Assembly: GCF_000227135.1 (NCBI RefSeq)
Contig: NC_018262.1
Coordinates: forward strand, 1,002,223-1,066,222
Source: Leishmania donovani
Lineage: Eukaryota; Euglenozoa; Kinetoplastea; Trypanosomatida; Trypanosomatidae
Reading direction: 5' to 3'
DNA: 64,000 nt
Shown here: one piece after another, positions 9,848 to 22,339 of the stretch
How the letters are laid out: each line of letters starts with the position of its first letter
Numbering within the stretch: position 1 is the stretch's first letter
The notes under the pieces: generated by a model
The model's input: only the letters and a program-made list of their open reading frames with translations
What the model was told of the DNA's origin: nothing
The model's database searches: none
Program-made: the position numbers and the translations under genes

Positions 9848-11919
9848 GTCTGACGAGAGAAGGCGAGCCGGCGGAGACCCCTCCTATCTTTCTGCTGAAA
9901 TATATATTATTATTATTCACGTTTCTCCCGTCAACATGGTCGCTATGGAGCCGTGGTCGTCCATTCATCTCTCCTCTTCGCGGCACTCCTAGCGCCATGA
10001 CGGTAGGGGTGAGGGGGACGGCACTTCTTACCTTCTTACCGCCCGTTCTCCTCGCCCGCGCATGCCGACTGTATATATATATATATTGGCTTGTGTGCTG
10101 TCCCGGCTTGCCGTCACCCTTTGGTGGCCGTGCGGCGTACTACCTTATCACGCATGTTTCTCCGTCTCTCTCGCTCTGAGTTCTCCTTTGCTTTGTTGTA
10201 GTTTTATTTTCTGGAGGCGATGGCCATGGTCCAGTCCTCTGTGACGCTGGCAGCAGCATCCATCTTCGGTTACGCTGAGCTCCTCCCCACTGTTCTTGGA
10301 TTGTCGCTTCCTTCGTCTTCCGCCGCACTCGTGGTGGCCGCCTCTTGTTCTCTTGCGAAGACGACAGCGATGGGGAGAAAGTCGCCGCGCATGGTCTCAA
10401 GGCATGTGAGTGAGTGTAGTTGTACAGGAATGGGGAATATTGGTGGTGGTGGTGGTGGGGGTACGGATGGATGCCTAGTGGTAAGAAGTGGAGGGGCTCG
10501 GGGCTGACATGGGCTTTCTTCCGTTTTTTTTTATTCTCGCTATGGTGCTGCTTCTCTTTCTTTTCCCTGCCCGAAAGCTTTCCGTGTTGTCGATTCTCGT
10601 TTTGAATGCTGATCAGCCGAAAGATAGTGCCCACACCCGTCCTGCAGCACAGCCGGTGCGTCCTCTCTTGTCTTCGTCTTCTGTGCATGTCGTTTTTGTG
10701 TCTCTGTTTGCGCTTGTTTTTTCCCCGCTTTTGCACCCTCCCTCTCCATCTCACGCCTTCCTGGATCTCTGCTCGATGTGATTGTTTCTGTCGAAGATGC
10801 GGCGACACTCTAGCGACGCGCTCCTGTCTCTTCTTATTGTGGTTGCCTTTGCTCTCTCTCTCTTGCCCCTTCTCAGCGATGGGTTTGACTGCCTTGTGAT
10901 GTTGCGTCGTCACATGTGCGTATGGTGCTGCTGGGTGTTGTTGTTCTTGCTTGCTCGCGTGGATGTCTGTCTCCTGCGCGTCACCCTCGGTGACGTTCTT
11001 TCTCGTGTTCATGTTGTTTATGCGTCGTGCTTGCCCCTCTGACGCTCCCTGGTAGCGGAAGAGAGAAACGGAGCACCCATGGACGGCACAGGAAACGAGG
11101 AAGCGACAAAACAAAAAGATAAAGCGAAGAACAAACCGCCCCCCTTCCCTCCCCCCGCCACACGAAAAAGAAAAACGGGACGCGACACGGTTGAGGTGAT
11201 ACGCGCAGTCGCTTGCATCACGTGCGTGTGAGCATACGTGTGTTCTGCGACCAGCTTACTCTTCGATACTTGCCTCTTGTGCAGAGTCTGTCGTATCATC
11301 TCAAGTGAACTAAAGGAGGCCCAAATATGTCGGACATGCAACCAGAGGAGATGTGCAGCACTCTCCTTTCAAAAATGACTACTTGGCTAGCTATACCCCT
11401 TTCCTTCTCCACACGCTTGCGCACTCGTCGTCTCTCTTCTCCCCTTTAAAGTCGGCGGGGTGGAAGGCGCGGCGCACGGCCTCTCTGCCTCTGCCTCTTT
11501 GAGGCACCACTGATTTCATGCGAGAGGTCTAAAGACGGATCAGCATAGCAGCGCCGCACTTGCACGCACAGGCGCGCCAATCGGGATGCAAGCAGAGCTT
11601 TCTGCACCTTGCCATACCCTCTACGACGCCTTCTTGTAGGCTCTATCGAACTCGCGGCATTGCATGATGCAGCACATGCGCCCTCCCTCCTTCAAGGCGC
11701 TCACATGTGTAGTACATGAAGCCATGTCCGCACTGGACTCTCATCACATCTTCTCACACGGACCTCGCCGTCACGTGTAGCAGTCCTGCACTCTGCAAGC
11801 CCACTCCCCTCTATGGACTGCGGACATGAAAGGCTCAGCGGTTTTCGCTTCTTTGCCACACCGTTTGCTCTCCTTCCTTTTCTCTCGGTGTGTGGGTTTA
11901 TGAGCCTGCCCCTGAGCAT

Positions 11920-11942
11920 TTCACCCGCTAACAACGGGTGAA
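11920..11942. repeat. Perfect 8-bp hairpin with 7-base loop
   Basis: TTCACCCG and CGGGTGAA flank the loop CTAACAA. A further GTTCACCCGC copy lies about 60 bases downstream, near 11987, and could compete for the right arm. It sits in the compositionally distinct island of the gene-free tract. Function unknown. Confidence 0.6.
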
Positions 11943-13961
11943 CGCGCACTGAGCCGCCTTCTTCCTTCTCCACCATACGTAGCGTTCGTTCACCCGCTTT
12001 CTTTTCCGATTTTCTGTTCGCATTGGCTTCTTTTTTTTTCAATGTAAAAAAAAAAATTGACTGCGAACATGGATTGGGGTGGCGCTGCGCTGCATTGTTG
12101 TGCGAGAGCGCGCGAGCTCCTCGTTTTCTTTCCGACGCCCCAGACCACGCGCAGCGCGACCAATGCGGGCACCCCGAACGCACAACGGCTCACCTGTTTT
12201 GTGGGCATCTCACGTGTGCTACGGTGCATGCGAATCTATACGAGTCTCTCTGTCTTTTTGCTCGTTTCCTTGGTTGCCTGGAGAGCTACCGGATCAGTGT
12301 GTTCATGACCCCGCAAGCGGAGCAAAGAAGAAAAAGAAGTAGTAGGCCCATGAATTGGAAGAGTGAAAGCGAGTGCGGCGTAGCCGATCCTTTCCGTGAC
12401 TCGGTCCTGCCGCTGCTTCGATTATCTGGCGCTGCCCATTTCGCTTCTTCTCTTTTTTTTTTTGCATAGTTGGTACCGGCCTTCCGTTTCCCCCCGATTC
12501 TCTCCTGTGCGTCTCTGCTCTGCCCCCTCTCTTTTTCCCTCCACGGCATTTCGCGTCTCACATGCTCATACGGACACACACATACACATATATATATATA
12601 TCCATACGCGCTCTCCCTCTCTCGTCCTCGGCCCGCCGCTTCCTATTCTCTCGCCGTCGCTTTCGCAAACAAACGCGCACGTGCCTCCTGCCAGGTAAGC
12701 ACACACCCGCACGCCGCCTCTCTGGCTTCCTCTTGCGCTCTTATCTGCGCGTGCTGATAGTGCACAGCCACACCGGACACGGTCGGAATAAACCCAACAA
12801 CAAGGCAAACGACCAAAGAGAAATCGCCTTTTCACCTGTGAGGCCGAGACAGCCGCAGACAAGCAAAAAAGAAGACGAAGCGTTCAGAAAAACAGGAAAG
12901 ATACGGTAGAACGCGAGCAAGACACTGGGCAAAAAAAAAAACAGTCGGGAAGACAAGGAACAGCGCTTCCTATACAGGCCCCATACCCATCCCCCCCACC
13001 CCGAAGCCATAGACGCCTTGAAGACGCAAAGCATCCCGACCTTTGTTTTCTCCCTTGTTGCTTTTCCCTTGCTCCTGTTTTGCGAGCATCTGTGCCTTCC
13101 TCGACCCCTTTGGCGTGTGCTGAGCGAGCCGGACCACGACTACGCCCAGCAAGCCGTTTCGACACACTCCTTCGCCCCAATCCCTTCCTTCTCGTGAGCA
13201 AGACGAAGTGCTCCACTACCAAAGCAGCCATCCATCTTTTCTCGTTTTCATCTTTGTTGCCCTGCTCTTCTTTCGGAGAGCTTGGGAGGAAGAGACGAGA
13301 GCTGTGGTGCGCTTTCCTTGTCCCGGGCGAGTCACAACACGAAGACGCCGAGTACACTTTTGCGCGCACAGACATAGTCAGAGTGTCCACGCGCATAGCA
13401 CGACGTCGCTTCGTCCCTCTCTCTTTCCCCATTAGAATCGCTCCATTGAGAAGTAGCGAAAGGTGCGCCTTCTTTTCTCCTTTTTTCTTTGTTGTTTCAA
13501 AAGAGTTGTCTGTCCCTCCTTTATTCGGTCTCCCCACTTCGTTTTTTTTTTCTCTCCGAAACAGAAAGAGGAAAGCAGAATACCTATCTTCTTTACATTC
13601 TCCTTTTTTTGGCTCTTACTGTCTTGCACGTCTTGTTTTGCTTCTCTGCTGCGTGTGTGTGTCTTGTTTTGTCGTTGTGTTTGTGAGTGTCTGTGCGATC
13701 GTTTATTCAGTGCTACCCGCTCGTGTATACGTGTTCCCTTTGGGTTTCAACGAATTTCTTGTCATTACAGCCCCCTCCCCCCTCCAGGTAGGTAAGCGCA
13801 GTATCACACGACAAGGTATAGCACAGGCGCGCTCCATTCACGGATTGATGTAATTTCTCTTGTTTTTCCCGCTCCTTTCGGCCTGCTGCTCTTTTCTGTC
13901 GCTTCACCTCCTTTTGAGTCTGTGTGCCTGTGCCTGTGCCTGGCTGTAGCTTTTTTGTTTC

Positions 13962-13980
13962 ATATATATATATATATATA
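13962..13980. repeat. (AT)n microsatellite
   Basis: An AT dinucleotide run inside the pyrimidine-rich tract. Similar runs lie at 10072-10086 and 12589-12601. Confidence 0.95.
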
Positions 13981-14820
13981 CATATACATTTTTCTTGCCT
14001 GTGTGTTGCGTGTCTCGCGTTCTCTGCGCCGTGTGTGCCTTCGTCGTGTCGCAGCTTAATCCTTACCGTTTGCTTGTCTCTGTATCTCGTTGTCGGCTCT
14101 CTCTCTCTCCTTTTTTCTCTTGTCTTTGCGCGTACAGCGCAAGCCATCGACCCATCGAAGCCCTTTTGTGGAACAGGATTAAGCAAGAGAGGAAGAGCAA
14201 AGAGCATCGAGGCAAAGACATATACAGCGCTTGATTGAATTAGGACGAGTCTCTCTCTACACACATATATATATTTCTTTCACAATATTATCCTTTCACG
14301 TCCTTGAGTGTTTGCTTTTTACCCGAGCTGTTGGCCTCTTCTCCATCGAAGTCGCCTGCGGTTCTGCCACAAAAGGCGTGCCTTTGGCAAGTTTGCTCAT
14401 ACACCGTCACGCATCTGAAAACAATAAGGAATCGGCGCACAGGTTCAAACGAGTCGATTAGCGGCGAAGCACCAAAGTCAGCTCTCTCGTCTGTAATTCT
14501 CTCAGTAATTTTTGTTGTTTGTGGCGTTGGTTTACGCGGTCTTTGTATCTCTCGTATTGCCCTCTTTTTTTTTTGCGTTGTTCATATTTTTTTTTTGGTC
14601 GGCTCCTTGTCTTTTTCGTGTTTCGCTTTCTCTCTTCTCTCTTCTTGTACGTCTGCGTGGGCTTTGATCAATTCTGCTCTTCCTTGCTCTGTTCTCTCCT
14701 TCGTTTTGTTTCGCTTCCTGCCTTTTTCTCTATCTCCGTGTCTGTGCTCACTTTTGCGATCATCTTTTTCTTAAAGAAGATTCACTAGGACTTCTACTTT
14801 ACATATTGATTCCTTTATAC

Positions 14821-14844
14821 ATATATATATATATATATATATAT
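14821..14844. repeat. (AT)n microsatellite
   Basis: The longest AT dinucleotide run of the window, 24 bases, in the gene-free tract. Confidence 0.95.
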
Positions 14845-17800
14845 TTGTGCACCCGTTTGTGCACACGACGGCTTTTTTTTGCCTGTTGCGTTGCCTCCCT
14901 CCTCCTCCTTCTGTTTGTTCTTTTTTGGTATTTCAAGCAAGGAACAAGAGCAAGCTCAAGGTATTCTTTTGCCGTGCGCAAACATATTACTGTGGATACT
15001 TTTTCTGTGCCCCACCTCACCCCTCCCCTCCCTGTGTGTGTGTGTGTGTGTGCGTGTCTTTTTGTGGGAAAGAGTCAGCGCAAGAAGTGTGACTCACTCG
15101 AACGCAAAGCGGCCGGATACCTTTTCTCCCCTCTTTTTCTCTTCGTATCTTACCTTGTCTGCTGCCGTCTTTGCGCGTGTACGGACGAACTGCCTTTTTT
15201 CTTGTACATTTTCTCTTTTACCTTGCTTCTCTCTGTTTTTTTTTTCTTGTCCTGTGTGCACCCCCTCCCCCAATCGCACACTCCGCCCTCACTGCCCCTT
15301 TTTTTCGAGGAGACGCTATTTGCTCATTGTCCCCCCCCCGACGACTGTTCTTATCGGCTTGTTCAGTTTCACCGCCCCTCTCACATTGTTTTCCCGTCTA
15401 TCTTCACGCTTCACCCTGTCGCGTGTCTTCCTTGGCCGTCAGATCTTTGTTTTCGTTTTTGTGTCCCTCTTTTATTGTTGTTGCCTTTGACCGCTTTCTC
15501 GGTCTCTCTCTGAGTGTGCGTTTGTGTGGGTAGCCGCCAGGCGCAGCCTTCTTAAGCCTTGTGTTTCGTGTCTGTTGCCCATCGCGTACACGTTTGGAGG
15601 TGTTCTGCTTGGTCTGGTCCACTTGCTTTCTTTCTGTGCCGTCCTTTATTGTTTACGTCGGCCTTGGTTTCATCCATTTTTGTTTTGGTTTTATTTCCTT
15701 TTTTTTTTTTTGGCGCTCTTGTCGCTTTTATTTGTGCTGGCTCTGCTTTGCTCATATATAGATCTTTTCCTTCTCTCGATCTCGATCTGATTTATTATTG
15801 CTCTCGATTATCAAATTCTTGTTTCGACCGTGTCGATTTTTCTTTGTTTTGGCTTTGAAAGGTGTGTGTGCTCACCTTCTTTTTCGGTGTTCTTTCTTTG
15901 TATCCCTCTCTCCTCGTTTTTTTTACCGGTTGCTGTCATTGTTTTGTTTTCTCGTTTCCGGATTTTTTTTCGTTTGTTTATTTATTCTGCGCATTTTTTT
16001 TGTTGTTCTCGTCAAACAGTGTTCATCTGTTTTTCCTTTCGACAAGGTCTACTGGGCACACAGGTAGCAGGAAACGATTCTCGTTTTCGTTTTTATTTTG
16101 ATGCGGGGGTGCGTCTCGCTTGTGCTCTCTAATTTGTGCATTTCTTTGTGTCCAGAGGTGTACAGGATACAGAAACGAGCATATTGTGCATCCCTCTCTC
16201 TCTTTCTCTTTGCTGTCTTTTTTTTCTTCTCGGTCCCTTTATCTTTTCCCTTGTTTGACTGGTTGAAAGACAGTCGAAGCGTCTGTGCTTCATTGCAACC
16301 ACTTTGTGTCTCCTGCTTTACGCGACATCCTCCTCCTCTCTTTCTGCCCCCCCCCTTCCCGTGTCTTTGCCGCCTCCAGCTTGTATGTGTGTGGGCGCTC
16401 CACATCGTCAAGAGACTCTTCCACCACGAAAAAAAAAACGTGCTGGCAAGGCACCGAAGTTTTGTCGAGCAGCAGACGGTGGACGTCACCTCCGTCGTGT
16501 GCGTTGTCTTCAAGTAGTCGTTGTTGTCCTCTCGACACGTGCTATCAGGTGGTGTGTGCGTGCGTTGCCACCATCGTCTTTTGTGTTATCTTGCCGCAGC
16601 CCCTCGACTCTCTCTCTCTTTTTACAGCCTGCTTCGCGCAAGCTCTACGTCGTCCTTCAGGGTTGACTGGAGATAGCACGTCCGAAGGGAGGGAACAGCG
16701 AGAAGGTGGTCAGTGAAGCTGCTCGTGTGCTGCGGTCTCCCACTTCCCTCCGATTTCAGCCTCGTTGCGGAGTGGAGCAGGAGCCCCCTGGCGCGCGACT
16801 GCTGAGCAAAGCGCGTGCGGGGGTGGGACGTGTGACCGAAGCAAAAGGCCGTACCGCCAAGCCGGCACCCGCAAAGTAAAGCGACATAGAGGGAGGAGAG
16901 AGCAAAGCAAGTGCAGACCGGCGCTTGCAGGTGGCAAACGAAGATAATCCACTTCCCGATTCCGCTTCTTCTCGTCTGTTTTTCTCCGTATTGACCCTCT
17001 CCACTTCGCTTCCTCTCCGTTCATTTATTTGCTTTGCGCTCTTTTTTTTTTCACGGCCGCCGCCCCCCCCTCTCTCCTCCTCCTCCGACTCTTCCTTTGT
17101 GTGTGTGTGCTCTTTGTGGTGTTCTTTCAGTCTGAGTTTTTTGTTTGTATTCTTTTCCTTTTTTTTTCGGTTTGTTCTGCCTCTTCTCCGTTTGTATCTG
17201 CGTTTACTGGCAACGTGACTAGCGCTTCGCTTTTCCCGTTTTCCTTGTGTTGCTCTTTGGCTGTTCCCTCTCTGTATCCCTGGCTCGGTGTGGTGCCGTG
17301 CCCTTCAAATACAAACTTACGAAAAAAAGGAAACGAAACACACGGACACACATACACATACACACACACACAGATCAAGAGGAGCAGTTGAGTATACCGA
17401 CACATCTATACGATAAGAAAGGGAAGAAAAAGAAAACTACCCCCTGCAAGCATACCACGGTGCTCGATTTCGTCGTTTATTGCGCGCTGTTTCCGTGTGC
17501 ATCATACACATCACGTACCCCCTTCCTATCTTTGTCGTTCTCTCGCTTTTGACGTTTACTTGCTTTTTTTTCGCTTTCCAGCTTACTTGACGGCTGCCTC
17601 CGAATCGTTATCATTATATGTGAGTTAAACTGAAATTTGGTTTTGTTTATTCTACCACTCTGCAGCGGCTTACTCAAGCGGGGGTGCTCCGTACCGCTCT
17701 TTAGATATTTGGCTCCTTTTCTTTGCCTCATCTCTCTATTTTTTTTAAAGTTCTCTTTTGCTTTGTTGTTGTTCTTTTTCCGTTGTGCGTTTTGCGATAC

Positions 17801-19861
17801 GGACTCACGTGATTGCTCTCCTCTTTGCTTGATCGCTGATCCTGACCACGATTACGACGCCCACTTTTCGACTTCTTTTTTTCCCTTCATCCCTGTTCGC
17901 CTTCAGTTTTTTTTTTTAAAGCGCGGTGAATCTTGCTTTACTCTTGAAACGTTTCCTCTGCTTCGTCGTGGCGCAGCTCTGATTCTCTAGTCTGCTGTGC
18001 TTTCCGTTCTCCTCCTCGCACTCTTTCCAGGCTGCTCCGTGGAGTATCTGCATCTCTCTTTGTTTCTTTCAGATTGTCCTGCCTTTTTTTTTTTGCCACC
18101 GCTGCGTCTCAAGCATTTTCCTCCCCTCTTGCAACCTCCTTCAGTTTTTTTTTACGTTTTTTTTTTTGCCTTTTCAGATATCTTCTCATGCACCTTCTCC
18201 GTTGTCCCTTTTTCCAGTGCTTTGGGACATCGAACCTGTTGGCGTTTTTGTGCGCGTGTGGGCTTCCGCTTGCTCTGCTCTCCCCAAAGCGTTCTCGGCG
18301 TTCTCTGGGCCGATCCACACACACAAGCACACACACTCACATACGCAAGAGGGCAGAAAACGGAGGCAGTTGCCTTACCGCCAGCGCCGCCACTTCGCTT
18401 TAATTCCACTTGTGCGTGTGTGCCTCGAGGTCTTCCATCTCGCACTCCGTGGACACGTTACTTTCTCGCCTGTGTCGCGATAACAAAACCGACTCGCGAC
18501 TTCACACACCGGCGGACGCGCGGATTGAAAGACAACCCGCTAATCGAAAAAAAAAAACAAGCAAAAAAGCTTTTTGGCGCTGATCCAACTGCAGACTTTT
18601 TTTATTGACACACTCGCACACACGGGCACATACAGATACCCAAGGAAAAACACATAACAACAGCTGCCCCGGCGTCGGAGCAGCAGCAGCGACTGCCGCG
18701 GACAGAGAGACTCACGCAAACTAAGGTGAACGCAAAGAAACTAATTTTTTTAGCATATAAACGCGCACTGATCAATTGTGGGGCTTGATTTCGTGTACGC
18801 ATTTTTTTTGATGGTCTGTTCTTTTTCCATTTATTATTATTTCTGATTCTCCTTTTTTTTGAAACCGGCGTGTCGTTCTGAAATTGCAGCCGATCTACAC
18901 GAAGAAAGAACTCTATAGCTGTCGTTCTCCTCCTATCTTCCGAGTCTGTGGGCGAGTGCTTGTGCGCATGTCTTTCTCTCTCCATGCTTTAGACTCTCCC
19001 GCATTGTAATTGTACTCAAGTATTTATTGCCCTCGTTCTTTTCGAGTCTTTTGTTTCTTGCTGGTGCGCGTGGGTGTCTCCTCTTCTTCTTCGTCGATTT
19101 CCTCTTGTTGTTCGTTTTCACTCCCTCTGTTACTCTTCTAGTGTTTTGCTTTGAGTGAGTCGAGGAGAACAAGCGGCGAAAAGCCTCATCGACAGAGCAG
19201 CTCGCAGCTGTCTATGCAGACGGTTCAACAAACACCGCTATCTGATTTTCGGTGTCGGCGAAAGCAATATTGAAGGGGGCAAAAAAGAGGCAACGGAACA
19301 AGGACACTGCTCGTCAGTCTACAGAGCGTGCGTGAAGCGGAGCTTATCGTGATACCCCTCTTGCTTCCTCTCTTGTTGTGCTAAATCCCTCACTTGGTGT
19401 TGCCTCTCTGCACGGTCGGTCCTCCCATCGCACAGTGTGCGGAAGAGAGGGTGTTTGGTGGCTTTCTTGCTCCCTTGCATGCCACCGACGCCCTGACTCT
19501 TTTATTTTTCCTTTTGCCCGGTCTTTTTTATTTATCGTGTGTCACAGCTACGTTGACTTTTCGTTCGTACGCAGCACACGAGGTGCCCAGAATTTTGCAG
19601 TTGGCCTTTCGATTTCCTCTATTGGTTAGGTTTCTAGTCTTTTTTTCTTTTCTGTTCTTTGCCAGCCGGTGTAGGCCGGTGGGTTCTGGCCACTGGCGCC
19701 TTGTGTGCACCGTCGCCTGCACAAGCACGAGGCCAAAAACCAGCGCTGCTCATTGCATTTAAACGACCGTTCAAGCACGTATAGACACGCGCGGATCAGA
19801 GAACACAAGAGGGGGTTTATACACGTGGTGCCTGGTGAAAGGCATCAAGGCATTTTTGCAG

Positions 19862-19900
19862 GTCTTTCTGTTGCGCTTCTCGCTCCCGTTTCTTTTTTAG
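19862..19900 (+). promoter_or_regulatory. Putative spliced-leader acceptor for the 783-residue membrane protein
   Basis: A strong T/C tract ends in TTTTTTAG with AG at 19899-19900. This leaves an 87-base 5' UTR with no ATG before 19988. Confidence 0.65.
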
Positions 19901-19987
19901 CGATTGCGTGGTTCCTGCCCTCAGCATTTGAACCTGCTCCTCGCTACGTACGAGGGAGCAGGCGCGAAAAAAAAAACTGAAAAAGAC

Positions 19988-22339
19988 ATGCCTGTCGTGT
20001 CTTCCTTTGTAGCGGCGGTGCTACTGGGCGGCGCGCCAATTCTAGTGGATACGGTGTCTGTGGAGAGCCGCGCTCACGAGGGAACAAACGGCAACACTTT
20101 GTCTTCTCCACAGCAGGACTACCCAGATTCCGTCGCGTCAGCCTCGAAAAGCACAGTGCTGTCGTCCGGCAGCTCTGCAGCGGGTAGCAGTGACGCTACA
20201 CGGCCTGCCCACTCGTGGTGGCAGGACCTGTGTGGTAGCCGTGCATACAGTCGCTGCTTTCTCACGTACGCCGCGCCCGTTGTTTGCGTCGGGCTTCTTC
20301 TTTTGGCAGTAGGCTCGTGGTGTCTCACACGGTGGTGGCGCTGCTGCACGCGTTGGCTGAACAGGTGGCGACACTTTGTCGATGATGCGTCAGACGCGGA
20401 AAACTACAGTGCAGTAAGATCTGGAGATGCAATGGTGTCTCGCCGTGGGCTTCTCTCAGGCCACCGGCTCGACTCGCAGGACGTTCCGGACGATGAGAGG
20501 GCAATGCACCGTGCGGCAGAAAGCGGCCGCGCTCTTGATACTTCCTTTCACGCTAACATCTGGATCGTGCAGGGAGCGCGCTTGTGTGGAGTGAGGCAGC
20601 AGGCACCAGTCGGACTCCTTTATATGTCGACTAAGCCAACAGACTCAACTGGCGAGCGAAGGCGCCCGGACTCGATTGCAGTGGACGCTGGCGAAGGGGC
20701 GACGGACAATACAAGAGATTCCCGGAATCTATCACGAGATGCTGATCGCACGCCGTCGGCCTCGCCACGCGCTTCCGCTTCGCTGTCGCACATGCAGGAA
20801 GTGTTGTGCCGCGCTACCGCTATCACCGACTCCTCCGACACCGGCGATGACCGCGGCGGTCACAGAGGTGTGAGCAGTTGTGAAAGCAGCACGCGCGATC
20901 GGCGCTGCTCTTGCGAGAGCGACCGCGGCGGTGAAGCGCACGCGGAAGTCGAGCGTCCCGCTCTCCGTGGCGCCGCGGCGGACGAATGCCGGTCTCCCCT
21001 CCACATCAGAGGCGACGTACTGACACACCTCATCCACTTCAACAGCTCTTTTGACGCCGATGACCAACTGCTTACCAGTGATTGCGAGAACAATGCCGGT
21101 GACAGTCAGCAGCCCCGCGGCGGCCTCGCTGCCATCACTCGCTCGACAGCGTCTGATGCGAGCGGTGAGTCGTCGTCGCACACGCCTCCGCCACCGGCGC
21201 ATTTGTCCGAGTTATCGCGTCGCAGCTCAGCATCGTGTTTGTGTGTGTTTGGCGCGGATGCCTTCCACGACACTCTCTGTGCGCGCGTCGCACTCCCGCA
21301 CGTTGCCACCGCTATCTTCGACGCTGGAATGACACATCGCACCGACCGGAGCATCGCTGACGATCTTTTTGGCAGAGGCTGCTTCCCGCCTACGCAGCCT
21401 TCTAGCGAAGCCCTCTGCACCACGGTGGGGTCGTACATTAGCGAGGTGGAGTATTTAGCGCCGCCGTCTGAGCACGAAAGCACGGCTGCGCCATCCCCTG
21501 TGCCTAACGCGGCCTTGCATATGCCTGTCACTAGCCCGACAAAGACGGTGCTACCAGCCACGGACGCGCTCAGTGACAGGCTCGACATGGTGGAGGAGAA
21601 GTCGGTGGAGGAGGGGACGGACGGCGCGGCTCTTAGCCGGAGCTGCGTGCCTACCCCACAGCTGCGGCACTTGCCGGCCGCTAAACCGCCGATGTCACTG
21701 AGAAAACGCAGGTCAGAGAGGTACTGTGAGCCATGGCAGCCAGTCCTTGTTCCTTATAAGACACCTCCTCTCGCCGCGGCGGCTGTTGTGACGACCCTTT
21801 CAATGTTGTCGCCGCCGAGCTCATCATTGCGCAATCGTGTTCAACGAATCCCCGGCACCAACGCACTCGAGGACGATCTCGACGACCTGATGCTTGCCGA
21901 CGAGGTGGACAGCGCTCAGAGCAACACGGCCAGCAACGGCTCTTGCGTCTTCAGTGGATCGAGCTTGATCACATCTCGTGCCCTCACGCCGACTGCGGAG
22001 TCTGAACAAGAGATGGCGGACACACCACTGGTGAGGACAGTGGCACACTGTAGCGACGCTAACGTCTCCTTGGACCTCGAGCCCAAGACGCCGCTCGTGA
22101 CCGTCAACAACCCTCAACCACCAGCATCGCCCCCTATTGCCGTGTACCCTCGTACGGCCGGTGCTGCTCAAACGCTTCTGGGCAAAAACGACGAGGGCTC
22201 TCATGCGCAGTTTGCTTGTTCGCCACATGTCGACGTTCCACGGCCAGCACTGAATCTTTCTGCCGAGGAGCGGACGCTGCTGCTGAAGAGCAAGAAATGG
22301 TTGTTTCCGCTTATTGACGGTACGGACGAAATCGAGTAG
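19988..22339 (+). CDS. Single-pass membrane protein with long disordered tail, unknown function
   Basis: I do not recognise this 783-residue protein. Residues 5-20 are hydrophobic without charge and could be a signal peptide. A Ser-rich stretch without basic clusters follows (30-75). A strong transmembrane helix lies at about 91-113, and a Trp/Cys/Arg-rich juxtamembrane segment, WCLTRWWRCCTRWLNRWRHF, at 111-130. The remaining 650 residues are Ser/Asp/Thr/Pro-rich and look disordered, with few hydrophobic blocks until the C-terminal LLLKSKKWLFPLIDG. Predicted topology is type I, with a short outer domain and a long cytoplasmic tail. The paired cysteines after the helix are candidate S-acylation sites. 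The start is the first ATG after a good acceptor; the frame is open further upstream but has no ATG. Coding status is secure from length and third-position bias. Confidence 0.85.
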   Translation: MPVVSSFVAAVLLGGAPILVDTVSVESRAHEGTNGNTLSSPQQDYPDSVASASKSTVLSSGSSAAGSSDATRPAHSWWQDLCGSRAYSRCFLTYAAPVVCVGLLLLAVGSWCLTRWWRCCTRWLNRWRHFVDDASDAENYSAVRSGDAMVSRRGLLSGHRLDSQDVPDDERAMHRAAESGRALDTSFHANIWIVQGARLCGVRQQAPVGLLYMSTKPTDSTGERRRPDSIAVDAGEGATDNTRDSRNLSRDADRTPSASPRASASLSHMQEVLCRATAITDSSDTGDDRGGHRGVSSCESSTRDRRCSCESDRGGEAHAEVERPALRGAAADECRSPLHIRGDVLTHLIHFNSSFDADDQLLTSDCENNAGDSQQPRGGLAAITRSTASDASGESSSHTPPPPAHLSELSRRSSASCLCVFGADAFHDTLCARVALPHVATAIFDAGMTHRTDRSIADDLFGRGCFPPTQPSSEALCTTVGSYISEVEYLAPPSEHESTAAPSPVPNAALHMPVTSPTKTVLPATDALSDRLDMVEEKSVEEGTDGAALSRSCVPTPQLRHLPAAKPPMSLRKRRSERYCEPWQPVLVPYKTPPLAAAAVVTTLSMLSPPSSSLRNRVQRIPGTNALEDDLDDLMLADEVDSAQSNTASNGSCVFSGSSLITSRALTPTAESEQEMADTPLVRTVAHCSDANVSLDLEPKTPLVTVNNPQPPASPPIAVYPRTAGAAQTLLGKNDEGSHAQFACSPHVDVPRPALNLSAEERTLLLKSKKWLFPLIDGTDEIE

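Larger units (their letters stand above)
9848..19987 (+). other. 10-kb gene-free pyrimidine-rich tract
   Basis: No open frame here looks like a protein. The longer ones encode Cys/Phe/Ser/Leu strings on the + strand or Lys/Arg/Gln strings on the - strand, as expected from T- and C-rich DNA. Visible contents are TA microsatellites (10072-10086, 12589-12601, 13962-13980, 14821-14844), a GGT run at 10441-10462, homopolymer T runs, many tract-plus-AG motifs, a less biased island at about 11450-11960 with a perfect hairpin, and purine-rich patches near 12.77-12.96, 17.31-17.46 and 18.48-18.75 kb. I see no tRNA, rRNA or spliced-leader RNA gene. Confidence 0.7.

Noticed and set aside
10140..11114. 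324-codon minus-strand frame
   Set aside because: It encodes Lys/Arg/Gln/His-rich low-complexity sequence, the complement of T/C-rich spacer, and runs against the direction of all real genes.
13080..13853. 257-codon + strand frame
   Set aside because: The product is Ser/Phe/Leu/Cys-rich without domains or third-position bias. It is an expected frame in pyrimidine-rich DNA.
14806..15513. 235-codon + strand frame starting at an AT microsatellite
   Set aside because: It begins with an Ile-Tyr repeat from the microsatellite and continues as low-complexity hydrophobic sequence.
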